64,000 nucleotides of DNA from Hedera helix (GCA_947179155.2 OX359275.1:40905898-40969897); one strand, 5' to 3'. Positions 23,001 through 35,760 are shown, counted from the first letter of the stretch. The notes: generated by a model from the letters alone, not told the origin. Translations and numbers: made by a program.

Positions 23001-26000
23001 GCATACGGTAAGAAAAATTTCTGCAAGTGCACAGAATTTCTCTTGATTAATTTTTTGCTAAGATTTCTCTTGGTTAATTAAAGTTGCTCTCATTTTCTAA
23101 TTTTTTCTGACCATATGTCACTGAAGTGCAGTTATAAGTTGACTCTTAAAATGCTATTTTCATGATGTGATTCTTAGTCTATGAATTTCATTGGTCTTTT
23201 GGGTTTCCCTTAAAAATAGAACAAGAGTGCATATGAAACTATATTGGATGATATCCTGGAACATAAATAGTTTAGTATTTCTGTGAAAGTTGTCTTGTAT
23301 TATTGCTTATTCAAAGCATGTGACCTTTTATGCATTAAAACTGTTCCAGACAATATTTGAAGGTTGTTTTCATACATCAAGTGGCCCACTGCATTAAAAG
23401 ATTGCTTTTTGTGGCAGCCACCTGCTCCCACTGCCCCCTCTTATTCAATAGGTTTAAGTAAAAAACTAAGATGGACATTAGCCTTGTGAATCGTAAATGG
23501 GCAAAGCCAAAGTTCTTAATATTACACACTGATTTTCATATCCAGAAGGATGATTACTTTTTGCAAACGACAAAGCATGATGTGATAGTAATTTACTGTC
23601 TGATATTGACTATATATTTTGCTACTTTTGGCATCTTTTATCTTGTTTGTTTATTATTTTTTGTTTTCTACCTTTTCTATTGGCCGGGGTTTGATGCAGG
23701 ATTTTTCTTTGTTACTAAGTCATCCAACGCTCCAATCATCCTAATATGAAGTAATGCATTCTCTTTTTCTGATACTGCCCAAATGAGGCTAAATATAGCT
23801 CCTAGAGCTGTAAACGAGCTGAGCCGAGCTTTAACTTGCCGAGCTTGAGCTCGTTTAAAAGTTAAATGAGCTGAGTCAAGTTGGGCTTTAAACGAGCCTG
23901 AGAAATGAGCCTGAGATTTGGTGTACGAACTCGGCCCATTTAGTAAACGAGTTGAGCTTGAGCTCAAGCCGGGCTTAAGTTAGCAACCTAGTCGAGTTAA
24001 GCCCAACTTGTTTAACTTTTTTATTATAATATAAGAAAAAGTAATTAATTAAATACTAAACAAGTCGGGCTTACTCGAGCCATGCCTAAATGAGCCGGGC
24101 ACCACGTTGTTTGAGCTTAGTTTGTTTAACTAGCAAATGAGCTTGTTTGAGTTCGGCTCGTTTTGTGTTGAGCTGAGCTTGGCCGGGCTTGTGGATAGCC
24201 TGATTACATCTGTAATAGCTCCTCTACTCTCTATTGCAGAAATACTAATAACTCGTAATTTCATCTACTCGGTTTACCACTAAGATTGAGGTTTCATAAG
24301 TGAAAAATTATCTCCACTCCATTGTCAGTCTTTTTGTTTCAGAGAATGCGGTTGATAGGTTTTTAATTGAAAAGCATTTTCTGACTTGCTTAAGGTTGCT
24401 GTTTCAACTGCTTCACACTTGGTAATATGTGGTACTCTGTTTTCGACAGGTTATAAATTTTGATATGCCTCAAAGTGCAGTAGGATATGTACACAGAATT
24501 GGACGTACAGGGAGAGCGTATGATACTGGTGAATCTGTGTCTCTTGTAAGTTTATAAAGGAAGCTTGAGTTTACTTATTGGGGTATACAACTAACAAGGA
24601 GTTGCCTTGTTGTTTCTACACATGTTTTTGACCCTTCGAGATGTATGCTATTTAAAAAAAGTATTTATTGACTGACATGGTTCTTATTTTCGGTCCAGCA
24701 ATCTGTCATGTATACTTTTGTTAAATAGTCAATGTCGGAGAATTTTGTGGTGCTAAGTTTAGACAACTTTGATTATATGTTAACATGTTCAATGCTTAGT
24801 CCTTTTTCATTGCTTAATTTTTCCAGCGTTTCACTTCCCTATGTATTTAAATGAATCCACTTGTACAATTAGGCTGGAGGATGATAATAATGTTGACACG
24901 ATCTAATCTTTTCTTCGCATATTGGTATTTTATTACTTGTTCTCTAAACAGGTTTCTCCAGAAGAGGAGAAAGTTTTTGAGGAGGTTGAAGCTCTGTTGG
25001 GGGAAAATGGCCTGGACTCAAATTCTATTGCTAAATTTCGTTTTCCCACCGAGAATGCTGTGGAGTCTTTACGATATAGATCTGAGGTAAATGGTTTTAT
25101 TCTTTTTGGTTTATAGTCATTCATGTTGTTGGTGAAGAGGAGTGCCTTAAAGACCTCTAGGTGTCTTCAAATATAAAGTTATGTATAATATTAGCTTTTC
25201 AGGTTTGACATATGATAAAAGGCATGGGTGATGCCACTTTGAAAACGTTTTCTGGTTCTTAGTTCCTTTTTTACTGATGATGTGAATTTATGTCTTCGAG
25301 ACAGAAACACTTGTATAATGTCAAATAGCATCATCCCTGATAAAAAAAAATTGTACAGCTACGAACTTTGTGCTAATTCTTATAATTTAATCACTGATAG
25401 CTATTCAAGAAAGCCTCTGTTAATATTTATGTGAACCAAATATGAACTCACAAATTGCAATTGCTCATGTATGTGTTTGGATGAGAAATTATTTAATTTA
25501 TGTTGCACCCATGTTGAGTAATAGTTCAAACTGTACACACCCCACGTCAGTTTGTTGAACTATTTAGTTGGAAAAATGCTATATATTACTTTAACAATGC
25601 TGCAAAAAGTTTGTCTAAATGTTATTTATGATATCAAAAATCAATAGGGAATATATTAGGTATTAATGCATAGGGTACATATTCTAAGACTAATGTGTTG
25701 ATTGATGAAGTAACGATACCATTTCTTATTCTGATAAGTAAATGTATCAGGAAAGAAGCACCCTACCCTAAGGGGGTGCAACCCATGCAAAGAGTCTACA
25801 TCACAAGAAGACCAAAAAGGTCTACATTAAATCATCAGGATAACCATATTTTAAAATGCTAATGCAAACAGGCCCCTAGTTCCAAATCTCGTGGTATTCT
25901 AATGTTGGGAATCTTATATTGGCCATTTATACCAGACTAGTTGGGTAGGCTGAAAATGCAACATAGTGAGAACAAATATTTTGCTTGTGGTTGGAGAATT

Positions 26001-26155
26001 ACTTTTAAGAATAAGAAGACCTTTAACAAGTTTGATCAAATTTGAATGTTGAGTCTGGTGGACTCTGTCTATACACACAAAGGGAATACGTTTTTCTTGA
26101 ATCTATAACCTCAGTTTTGTGGGCCTAAGATGTATATCATGCACCAGACACAAGG

Positions 26156-26242
<87 letters not shown>

Positions 26243-28757
26243 ATTACATCTGGTGTTTGCATTTGTCTTTGTGCCTTTGAATGCCGTGGACAACAAAGAA
26301 TGTCTTTAAAAAGTTTGAGTTGAGAATAGCCCAGCCATTGAGAACTTATTAATGGCTGTTTATGGTCATATGCCAGTGCGAGTCCTGGTGAAAGGCATCT
26401 TGACGGTGATTTCTTCTCCTTATTTCACGATTCCATGTTGCTTATATTGCCATCTTAAGATACTTATTTTGCAGTGAATCTTATGGGTAAGTCAGTGTAT
26501 GTCGTTTCACTACTAAGGGATGTCAAGACACTGATGGATTGACCTTGACAGGATGTTGCTAGAAGTGTGACAAAAATTGCTGTCAGAGAATCACGAGCTC
26601 AGGATCTGAGGAATGAAATTCTTAATTCTGAAAAGTGAGTTACTTTTTGGCCATATATTTTCTGTGGAGTACATTTAGGTCATTATCTGGTGTCTGTACC
26701 ACAAGAATTTTGTTGGCCTAAGATGTATATCATGCACCTTTATGACAGGCTTTACACAGTGCTTTGCATGTGCGAACATTATCTGATTAATATTCGATTT
26801 GCTTTACTCTTTGCATCTGGTCAGGTTGAAGGCCCATTTCCAGAATAATCCCAAGGATTTAGGTGAAAGAAGTTGTTTTTAGTTGCGTATTTCTTAAATA
26901 ATTTTGTAGAGATATTACTTGCTAATCAAAACGTTGAATTCTGAGGTTGTGTTTGTATATGTGCCAGATCTTTTGAAACATGACAAGAGTCTGAGCAAAA
27001 AGGCCCCTGCTTCTCACCTACGTGATGTGCCTGAGTACCTATTAGATCCAATAACACAAGAAGCAAGCAAGATTGTCAAGCTCTCTAGTGCAGCAATGGG
27101 AAGAAATACTAATTCTGCTCGCCGTAAGGGATTCAAGGGAAAATCTAGGAACAGAGATCCTCTCAAGAGTTTCTCTGCTGAGGTATTTTAAAGTTATTGT
27201 CTTCCTTATATTTTCAGCTTCAATTGTTTCATGCAAGACTAGCTTTACTCTATTTGTGAGTTTGAAAAAGGATACAAAAGAAATGAAAAGGGATGATTTG
27301 ATAAGCTTTCTTTCCAATTTCCTTGTCTATTAGTATTTTTAAGGGGAGATAAGAATTGAAAAGGAGAGAAAGTTACCCCCACTTTCTTTCGTAAAGTTCC
27401 CTCTCAAAAATGAGAAGATTTGAGAAGAAAGTGGTGAAAGGCTAATACTACCTCCATTATGAAATTAAGGGTACATTTTGACTTTTAAAGTCAACTTGCG
27501 AAATCTTAAAATTCAAAATTAATATGATTTCATTTAAGTTTTACAAAGTAACTAATATTGTAACTAGTACATTTTATCTAGTACATAATAATTATAGATA
27601 TTGTCTGTTTTGAACTTTAGGATTTTACAAATTGACTTCAAAAGGTCGAAATATATCTCTAATTTTGAAACGATGGAAGTAATTTTTAGAAAATGCCAAA
27701 AGTTCAATGATCTATGAAATTTAATCAGTAAGATAAAATAGTAATATAATATTTTAACTTACACTAGGATTCAATTCCCTTCCCCTTCCCTCTCTTTACT
27801 TCCCTTTCTTTTCTTTCCATACTCACAAACACGGTGTTGAGGAAAAGAAATTCAATAATTGATAAAACTTAGGTTTAAATATATATTGAATTCAGAATTT
27901 CAATAAATAAATCGATATTATGGATGTAAAACAAACCAATATTTTTAGCGCTCAATCAAGCTATATGTTTTGAACTTGATCACATTTTAAGGTTTGTTAA
28001 AATTTGTCTCTGTTTAAGTTTGGCTTATTTACTAATTAGCATCCCAATATATCATTTTCTTGAAACTAATCTAGCCGGACCTGAGATGCTCTATAAAAGG
28101 CTCATTTGAGTTTGCCCCCATAACTCCATAAGTTATCCAGGCTTGAGTTCTATCATAAGCTTGTTAAACAAGGCAAGCTTAAACAAATCTTTCCCGTGTC
28201 TATCATCTTCAGAGATCTTATAATTGGACAATATCTTTAGTCTGAAAATTATCTTTCAACACAAGCAGCAGGACTGTTTAGCTGAAGATTTGTTCAGAGC
28301 TCAAGCTATGTTCCAGAAAGAATCCCATTTGTAAAATCTATAAATATTAAGGATATTGTTCCATATTTACCCCTAAAAGTTGTTGAGTTAGTTTATTAGT
28401 GGTGGTATGAAAATAAAATTATAAATGGCAAACTTGAGTAAAAAAAAGGCTTTTTTAATATTTAATTTTTTTTCGTGGAACATAAGAATTTGACAAATGG
28501 GACTCCTTTTATGGAATAGAGGGAGTAATATTTATTGCTAACAAGACTAAATGGTTAATTTTCCTAATGAAGTGTAATTCAGTTAAAACTACTTTTTGGG
28601 TGGCTAGTGCTTTTATTTGGTAAACTATAAGTTGCTATCTGCTTATGCAAGGGCTCTTCTGTGGCTGCAGGGATCAAAGCAATCAAAAGGTGGGATGAAG
28701 AGGAAGGCTAAAGATGGGGTTAACGGCCATAAATACAAGAAGAAACACGCCTTATAA
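20076..28757 (+). CDS. RH16: DEAD-box RNA helicase, DDX56/Dbp9 type (RH16)
   Basis: ATP-dependent RNA helicase, by family expected in the nucleolus and in 60S ribosomal subunit maturation. Proposed exons: 20076-20249, 20350-20511, 20590-20679, 20789-20917, 21082-21182, 21553-21667, 21951-22082, 22594-22659, 22828-23007, 24450-24545, 24952-25086, 26552-26634, 26825-26862, 26968-27182, 28671-28757; sum 1803 nt, 600 aa, all GT-AG and in frame. Motifs: Q motif (KPTPIQRAAIP, about 44-54), I AHTGSGKT (67-74), Ia PTREL (105-109), Ib region TPGG, II DEAD (184-187, split by an intron), III SAT (215-217), V RGIDF (374-378), VI HRIGRTGR (398-405). A charged insert before motif V (about 337-372) is characteristic of this subfamily. 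The C-terminus is basic (KRKAKDG...KYKKKHAL). The final exon is 1.5 kb away, past a Stowaway insertion. Confidence 0.93.
23804..24215. mobile_element. hAT MITE in an RH16 intron
   Basis: An exact 8-bp duplication TAGCTCCT flanks the element (23796-23803 and 24216-24223). The ends AGAGCTGTAAACGAG and, reverse complement, TTACAGATGTAATCAGG are related. The interior consists of GAGCTTGAGCTCG-type short repeats (GAGCTxGGCC) and has no transposase. It lies in the intron between exons 9 and 10, on neither splice site. Confidence 0.85.
26115..26738 (+). repeat. 31-nt direct repeat around RH16 exon 12
   Basis: Copies at 26115-26145 and 26708-26738 differ at one base (core GGCCTAAGATGTATATCATG). They lie in the introns before and after exon 12, about 590 bp apart. 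This could be a relic of a local duplication or of template switching; recombination between them would delete exon 12 (inference). Confidence 0.75.
26159..26239. repeat. (TA)n(TG)n compound microsatellite
   Basis: About 23 TA units run directly into about 17 TG units in the RH16 intron before exon 12. Minus-strand frames over it encode only His-Thr/Ile-Tyr runs and are not genes. Confidence 0.9.
27448..27679. mobile_element. Stowaway-like MITE in the last RH16 intron
   Basis: The ends CTACCTCCATTATGAAATTA and, reverse complement, CTTCCATCGTTTCAAAATTA are flanked by TA on both sides (27446-27447, 27680-27681). The 232-bp interior has TTGACTTxxAAAGTCAA-type inner repeats and no coding capacity. 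Confidence 0.8.
28360..28526. mobile_element. Stowaway-like fragment
   Basis: The right end TTTATGGAATAGAGGGAGTA is a typical reversed Stowaway terminus with TA. A matching left end is not clear (perhaps TTCCATATTTACCCCT near 28360). It lies in the last RH16 intron, 150 bp before the final exon. Confidence 0.4.
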
Positions 28758-28975
28758 CTCTCTATTGCCTACATATTTATAAAACTGTGGTCTGAAGTTA
28801 TGAAGGCCCCACAATTTTGTATCAATTAGTCGTGCTAAAATTAATATTATTTTCCTAAGGTTCTGTATCCAATATTGGTCGCCTGTTATTACCTTTTCCT
28901 TCGCCTAAATGGTTGACTGGAGTTAGATTGATATCAGTAAGTAGTTGCAATCTTTTGAAAACAGGGTATTCAGTA

Positions 28976-29237
28976 CTCGAACTGTTCCATATTATATATT
29001 ATATGATCATTGTTGACTTTAAAAAGTTAACTTAAAAGATTTTTGAATTCAAAATTGAAATAATTTTTTTTAATTTTAATCAATATAATGATGAATATTG
29101 TAAATTATTTAAAAAGTATTACTCAATATAAGTTTTATTGTTTCATAATTTTTAATGATTAATATTAATTTTGAGTTTTAAAATGTTTTAAATTGACTTT
29201 TAAAAGTTAATAATAATCGTATTTGGAATGGAGTGAG
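28976..29237. mobile_element. Stowaway-like MITE
   Basis: The left end CTCGAACTGTTCCATATTAT and, reverse complement, the right end CTCACTCCATTCCAAATACG form degenerate terminal repeats. TA is present on both outer sides. The interior resembles the other Stowaway copies in the window (TTGACTTTAAAAAGTTAA). Confidence 0.65.
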
Positions 29238-29534
29238 TATTTGTTATTATGCTGAACTGGCTTACTTATCAAGCCTTACTACTACTGCCTTACTCTCGAT
29301 TTCCCTACTAGCCTTGTAGACTGCATAATGGATTTTCTGGCATGTACTATTCGATAATGTATCATATGTTTTTGTGCTTGATTCAACCAATTATATATTA
29401 CTTCTGTTTCAATTTTCCTCAAATAATTGAAAACTTGGTTTCCTTTATTTGTCAATTCTTGAAGAGGGAAAGGAAAAACCAAATTTCCCGTTATAATCAA
29501 CACTAGTGAACTTTGTCTATACTCTATATTTTAG

Positions 29535-29651
29535 GGTTCTTCAGGAATAATTTTTCCCATCATAAAGGCGGAAGGAGTCGGGCAAATGTTTTCCCCTGCA
29601 ACTGTTCCAGCATATTATAGAGCTCCTCCTGCAGATGAAATATCAAATTGA
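29535..29651 (+). other. Possible orphan terminal exon (39 codons with stop)
   Basis: After a pyrimidine-rich stretch and TTTTAG acceptor, an open frame encodes GSSGIIFPIIKAEGVGQMFS and ends VPAYYRAPPADEISN-stop. The composition looks protein-like and unlike the AT-rich surroundings. No upstream exon with a matching phase was found between RH16 and this point. It might be a gene remnant or an alternative last exon. Family not recognised. Confidence 0.3.
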
Positions 29652-30876
29652 GCAGGACAAGATTCAAGTAGCTTCAGCTGCGGGAGAAACTAGCTTCTTC
29701 AAATACTACTGTGCTTTTTTGTGTGAAGTGAAAGAGTTGAAGCAATTATTTGATTATTCGAGTTCAAATGTATTAACGACAAGTTTCTATTCAACTGTAT
29801 AAAGCATTTTGATTTAAAAGGATATGCATCAACTCGTCTTCTAGCAATATGACCACTGTCTTGGTTCTTCAGTGTAAACCACAAGGTGTGAACTACGTAC
29901 TAAACGGAATTTTGGATTTTCCAAGTCCTCTATATGCAAGAGCAAAATTTGGACTAGAAATCACAAGGAATTGATTGGTAAAAACAGAAATTGTTGCTTA
30001 TTAAGAAAATATCTGAGCTTATGCAATTATGCAGCTGTCTGACAGATGACAATGGAGAAATAGAACAATAGAAATTCTTTCTCCTTCTGTTGTAATTTTC
30101 AGGAAAATCAGCTTGAATTACCTATGTGAAAACTACAGAGTTTGCGGCAGTACAGAGACATCACGACTATTTCAGATGAAAGTGATATAACCACTTGACT
30201 TGACAAAAGACTTGATCCGAACTAAAACATTGCATACAGCACAAGCGAGCTATTTGAACATTCGGGGGTCTACATTACTTTGCCTCTGCAAACCCTAAAA
30301 ATTCATATATCGAAGAGATCCCAACGAGGTTGGGCGTTAGATGGTAAGTATATGAAATCATCAACCAAGATGAGATAGAAGATTGCTGTATACCATGATA
30401 AGTTACAGTTCGAACACATTCCATGGACTGCATGTTCATAACAAATTCAAATTATAGCTTACTGGTTCTCTTCATGGTCAAGCAATTTGCAACTCGGTTC
30501 TTGTTTATTTTCTCAGACCAGTAGTTCAAGACTTCCAGTATATATTGCTGAGCCAAGGTCCTTCATTATAAATCCTGTCAACCTGTTGAGTGCCCTTGAA
30601 GCTCTCTGAAAATTTATCAGTTCTTCCTACATCCAATCAACCAGTTGAATAAACTTCGTATTGTCCTTTATGTGCTCCTTTATGGATGCTGTCAAATAAT
30701 TTCCTCAATGAGACTCTTCTTTTCTTGTCCCAGGGCCAAGTTTCTGGTGTATAAGAATTGCCGTGTATCTGTCAATGTTGAGTGTTTTGTTACAGAAGGC
30801 TACAATGCCTGATGAGCCAAAAACCCAAACTTTCAGTTTTACATTCAGATATACCTTCATTTCGTATTTAATTATT

Positions 30877-33093
30877 TCACTGACAGGTATAAGCACTCCT
30901 ACGGTCTTGGGAACTGATCCAACTGCAGCCTGGTGGTTTTATCACCCCATGTGTCTTCATAAATGCCCTCATATTAGCTGCTTCTTCCCATTGGCCCGCA
31001 TTTGCATATATATTTGACAAAAGCTCATAAACTGTTGGATTGCTTTCCATTTTTAAGAAGAAACTCAGCTATAATTCTTCCTAACCTTAAATTTCCATGA
31101 GCTGCACAAGAACTGACTAATGTCCACCAGATGTTAGAATCTATGTCAATAAGCTTAGTAGTTACTAGTCTTTCTGCAAAATAAAGATAACCAGCTCTAC
31201 CAAGAAGGTCAAAAATGCAAGTAAAGTGATCTACTTCAGGCTCAAAACCACACGTATTGACCATAGAGTTGAAAATGTGAATGCCATCACCAATTAGACC
31301 AGCATGGCTACAAGCTGAAAGAACTGCTGTGAAGGTTGCCTTATCTGGTTTAATCCCACTTGAATCTTGCATTGCCACAAAACAGTGAGCAGCTTCCTTC
31401 CCTTCTCCATGCTGTGCATAGGCTGAAATCATAGAATTCCAAGAGATATCGTCTCTCTCATTCATCATGTTGAACACCTTTAGAGACTGATCTAGATCTC
31501 CACATTTTGCATACAATGTAATGAGTGCATTCCCCAAAGATGTTTGTAAGAAATACCCACATTTGAGAATGTATGATCTGTTTCCCATGTTCCAATGAAA
31601 AAATACTAGCACGTATGCTCAAGACAATGCTGAAACAATAAACATTTGGACTCATTTCTGAAATCAGCAGCTCGGAAAATTCCTCTAAGCCGTGCATTGG
31701 GAATCCATTTAGTTGGAGCCCAGATATCAACGACTTCCAGGAGATCAAATTCCTGTGACTCATGCCACAGAATACTTGATAGGCCCGTTTCATTTCACCA
31801 TACTTGGAAAATGCAGAAAGCAACGCACAGGAACCTTGGATAATTGAGAAAAGCCCATATTTCAATAAGACGGCTAGAATCATCTCAACAGCTATCAGCA
31901 ACTCTGTGCTTGCTGATAGGCTTCTAATAGTGAACTCATCTGGTTCAATCCCTTCCCTCTGCATTTGCAGATGGACTAAGATAGTTTCTCTACCCAAATT
32001 CCCCTGAGCATAGCCTGTCATGATGGTGTTCCAAGAGACAGTATCCTTCTTTTTCAATTCCCCAAAAGCCATGTGAGCGTCTCCCAGATCCCCACAAGTG
32101 GAATACATGGTTATTGTTGCATTACTCACAGAAGTACAAACCTCAAAACCAATTTTTATAGCTTGGGCGTGTACTTGAGTGGCAACTCTTTCACATGAAA
32201 ATAAACTCGTAACACTCACAAAAGTCAATTCAGTAGGTCTCAGACAAATTTCTTGCATATCTTTGAACATATGAAAGGCCTCCACATCTCTTCCTGCACT
32301 TACTAGACCAGCTATCATCGCATTATAAGTAATCTTGCACATCATCTTCTGCTTCTTCAAATACTTCATATGCATCTGCAACACTTCCACTGTTGAGTAC
32401 ATTGTAAGCATAGCATTGATCACAGAAGCTGTAGCCAAAAATTCAATTTTGATTACAAATGAATGCATTTTCCTCCCAAATCCAGAATTTCTGGAGAACA
32501 CAAGGAAACACACTAGCAAAGGTATAATTATCACGTCTAACCCCAAGTAACTGAATTCTCCTGAACAAACCAAAAGCAATCTCCTCATGGCCATTTTCTG
32601 CACGGTCCGTAATTATGGCATTCCAAACTGCCACATTTCTGTTAAGGCATTTGATCGAATGGCTCACAGACACAACCAACTTCCCCAAGCTTTGTGCACG
32701 CCGACAACAAGGTTGCCCATGAGTAGACATCAGGGGTCATAATCTCCCCAATAACCCGTTTCACTGAAACTAAATTTTCTGATTTTGCATATAGGGAGAG
32801 CAGGGTGTTTGCAATGTGGGGGTATGTTTAAACCCTGCCCGAACGGCGTAGGAGTGAAGCTGATTTCCAGCCGCAGTATCTCGGAGGTTAGCGCTTGCGG
32901 TGAGGGTGGTGGAGAGGGTGTAGTGGTCCGGTTTAAGGTGGTGGGAAGAATGGATTTGGTGGCATAGTTGGAGGGCATCTGAGTATTGGTGTGAGCGAGT
33001 GAATTTGGCAAGCATACAGTTAAGTTTAATGAGTTGTGTGGCGTCATTTTTAGTTATGGCAGTTAAGTTATCCTTGCAAACTATGAACCTCAT
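30877..33093 (-). pseudogene. Degenerate PLS/E-type PPR gene
   Basis: The minus strand still reads as a pentatricopeptide-repeat protein, but in several frames. It starts at ATG 33093 (MRFIVCKDNL...LIKLNCMLAKFTRS) and has PPR-like stretches such as VWNAIITDRAENGHEE, YNAMIAGLVSAGR, VSWNTIMTGYAQG, ISWNSMISAYAQHGEG and an E-domain region (YANAGQWEEAANMR, VIKPPGCSW) near the stop at about 30877. Frame breaks are seen near 32815, 32640, 32500, a pair near 32400-32340, near 31550 and near 31040, plus in-frame stops. An intact copy would be an organellar RNA-processing or editing factor. It resembles Arabidopsis At3g49740 as I recall it. A very poor assembly is the alternative explanation. Confidence 0.85.
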
Positions 33094-34467
33094 CGGTCAT
33101 TCTTTTAACGCCTATATAAACTGCATAAAGACTAAACTGCAAAACTAACCCTCCTATTTGTACCTCTTTTGCAAAATTCATCCTCCAACTTTTATTTTTT
33201 ATAAAACTCTTCCTCTAAGTTGTATTGTGCAAAACTCACACTTTTATGTTAAAAAATCTCATATACGTAGATTATTTCACTCCAATTCATCACTTAAGAA
33301 TCTTACCTTTAGAATACTCTTTTTATTTTACTCAAACAACTTTCAATTACTAAAAAATTTCTGACAATACCAACAGATATGTGATGCCCCCAAATTTGGA
33401 TCTACATAACTCAATTTGAGACGCCAAAAATATACAATAACTAATACAAATAATACATAGAACAAAAATACAGAACTCAATAATACATAACTAAATCTTC
33501 ACTATTATTGTCACACTATATACAACATGTGAATACTACTACAGCTATCTCTTGGACATTCACTTTATTCCTCGGCTAGACCCAACTATTCCCTCATTTC
33601 CTGAAGAACAACGGAATAAAAAAGAAAGAGTGAACTCAAATAGTCCAGTAAAAAAATACTATAAATAAGATAACAATGAGTAAATTATCATTAGCCTTTA
33701 ACAGTTGAGTTCTTGATAGAATATAATAAATAACAAGTTTTAGATCAATAATAGCAGCGGAATGAGCAATCCATTAGGATAATCATATAGACTATGATGT
33801 CCATTAACTTCTCCTTTTAAGAAAAATATTATCAACTTTTATCATCTGAAATACCACTGGTCATGATAATACAAATTCATAGTTCCTGGTCATAATCATC
33901 CAAGTCAACAGTTCATCTTTGTACTACGGGCTAAAGATATTAAAATATAACACCAATGATCATGATCATATCAGTTTTCAGCCTTAGGTCATAATCATAC
34001 CAAACAACAGTTCTTCTTTGCCCCAGGCCAAAAAGAACATTCATCACGTGCCCTAAAAGACACATCACCATTATATCGTTTTTAACCTATCATCGTTTTT
34101 ATCCTATCATCTGTGTCCCAGGCCACAGATATTCACAATAACTTGATTCTTGGTGATTAGAATAATAACAGAAATATAAATGATGCATAGAATAACATGG
34201 TACTTTATCTTGAGTCAAATAATGTCCAAATTATCAACATAATATAGACTCAAATTCAAGAATAATATTCAAGATCCGCAGTTCAGAATAACGGTTAAAG
34301 TTCAATAGAAAGATTCAAAAAAATAGGAAGGTTCAATTGAAATGATATTAGATGAAGCGCAAACTATTAAAGAATATATAATCATTTTAGAAAATTTTAC
34401 CAAATAGTACTTACCATAGTAAATTTAAGAGTATGATGATATCCCTTACCGTAGCAAGTTAGAAAAT

Positions 34468-34620
34468 GATATCATTTTACGAGTATGAAAAGAATGATAC
34501 TCCTTATAAGTAACAAATAAAATGATATCATTTTACGAGTATGAAAATAATGATACCACTTACAAGTAAGAAATAAAATGATATATTTTTACGAGTATGA
34601 AAAGAATGATACTCCTTATC
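34468..34620. repeat. 56-bp tandem repeat inside the solo LTR
   Basis: About 2.7 copies of a 56-bp unit start at 34468, 34524 and 34580 (GATATCATTTTACGAGTATG... with a few substitutions). Looser repeats (GGTCATAATCAT...AACAGTTC) precede it at about 33895-34050. Confidence 0.85.
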
Positions 34621-35230
34621 TTGATATTGTGAAACAAAATTTATGGCTGAACAAATTCTTCTTTGTTTGTCTATGTAGCAGTAAAGAATCTGACTTTTGG
34701 GTCTTTTAAAATTTTCAAAATCTCTTTATGTTTTCAAAATAATTTACTCTCGAAAAGATACACGGAATAGACTCAAGAATCACTCAATTCGAAGTTAATA
34801 TGAATGAGTTATGAATTTTCAAAACTAAGACTAAAAATAATGACGAAAATCAGAATATGTTATGGTTTTTAGTATTTTAAGGCATGAAGATGACTTGAGA
34901 TGACTTTTCTTCCTTCTTTAAAGTTGTAGAGGACGAAAAACTGAAGGGACAGACTTTGAATTCATTAAATTCTGACAAATAAAGAATTTACTATGATTTT
35001 TCAAAAGAGTTATTGTACATAAAAAATTTTCACTCGGGAATTCAAAGAAGAATGTAAAAGATTTCAAAACTATGAATGACTTAAAATATAAATATAGTAC
35101 TCTAACTGATATTTATCAATACATGAGGTAACCTAGCATACATAGAGAGAAACTTACACTAATAAATTTTTAGAGAGTGAAAAAATATATATATAAGAAA
35201 GTTATGAAAAATTTCTTAAGTTAAGGTCTC

Positions 35231-35238
35231 TATTTATA
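35231..35238 (-). promoter_or_regulatory. Putative TATA box of the solo LTR
   Basis: The minus strand reads GCTATAAATAGAGACC, a strong plant TATA consensus. It would place U3 at about 35240-36456 and R/U5 at 33380-35200, and may still drive transcription towards the broken PPR gene. Confidence 0.5.
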
Positions 35239-35469
35239 GCCAAAATTTTATCATAAACCAAGATTTTTTAATTTAATCCAAACCGTATATTTCAAGATAA
35301 TGTTTAATTCATACCACTCATTTCATCTATTAATATTTCTTTAATCTAAATCATTTATTCAAAGATTATCTTTAATCTACACCGTTTATTTTAAATTTTA
35401 TAATTATTACATTATCTTTAATCTATACCATTCATTTCAGATTTTCTTTAATCTATACCATTCATTTAA

Positions 35470-35760
35470 TAAAACAATTAACTTTATATATAAAATAACT
35501 ACCTTAATATATAAATCAATTAACTTTATATATAAATTAATTAACTTTATATATAAAATAACTACATTTATATATAAATCAATTAACTTTTTATATAAAA
35601 TAATTAACTTTATATATAAATCAATTAACTTTATCAATTTATTTTATATATAAAACAATTAATTTTATATAAATCAATTAACTTTATATATAAAATAATT
35701 AACTTTATATAAATTAATTAATTTTATATATAGTATATAAAACAAATAAATTTATAAATT
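35470..35760. repeat. AT-rich minisatellite in the solo LTR
   Basis: Repeated AACTTTATATATAAA(TC/AT)AATT units of about 24 bp in an irregular array. The minus-strand frame across it (Leu/Ile/Tyr/Lys repeats) is an artefact. Confidence 0.7.

Larger units (their letters stand above)
28758..30876. other. 3' flank of RH16 and spacer
   Basis: It begins with the RH16 3' UTR. It contains a Stowaway-like MITE (28976-29237) and a possible orphan exon (29535-29651). The rest (29652-30876) shows no gene; minus-strand frames at 29282 and 29699 are short and featureless. Confidence 0.5.

Noticed and set aside
26111..26296. His-Thr / Ile-Tyr repeat peptide on the minus strand
   Set aside because: A direct translation of the TA/TG microsatellite in an RH16 intron.
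31646..32550. Plus-strand frames opposite the PPR pseudogene
   Set aside because: Complement shadows of the PPR coding strand.
34468..34620. CRISPR-like array
   Set aside because: A plain 56-bp tandem repeat without unique spacers, in a plant LTR.
35437..35637. Leu/Ile/Lys-rich frame on the minus strand
   Set aside because: A translation of the AT minisatellite inside the solo LTR.
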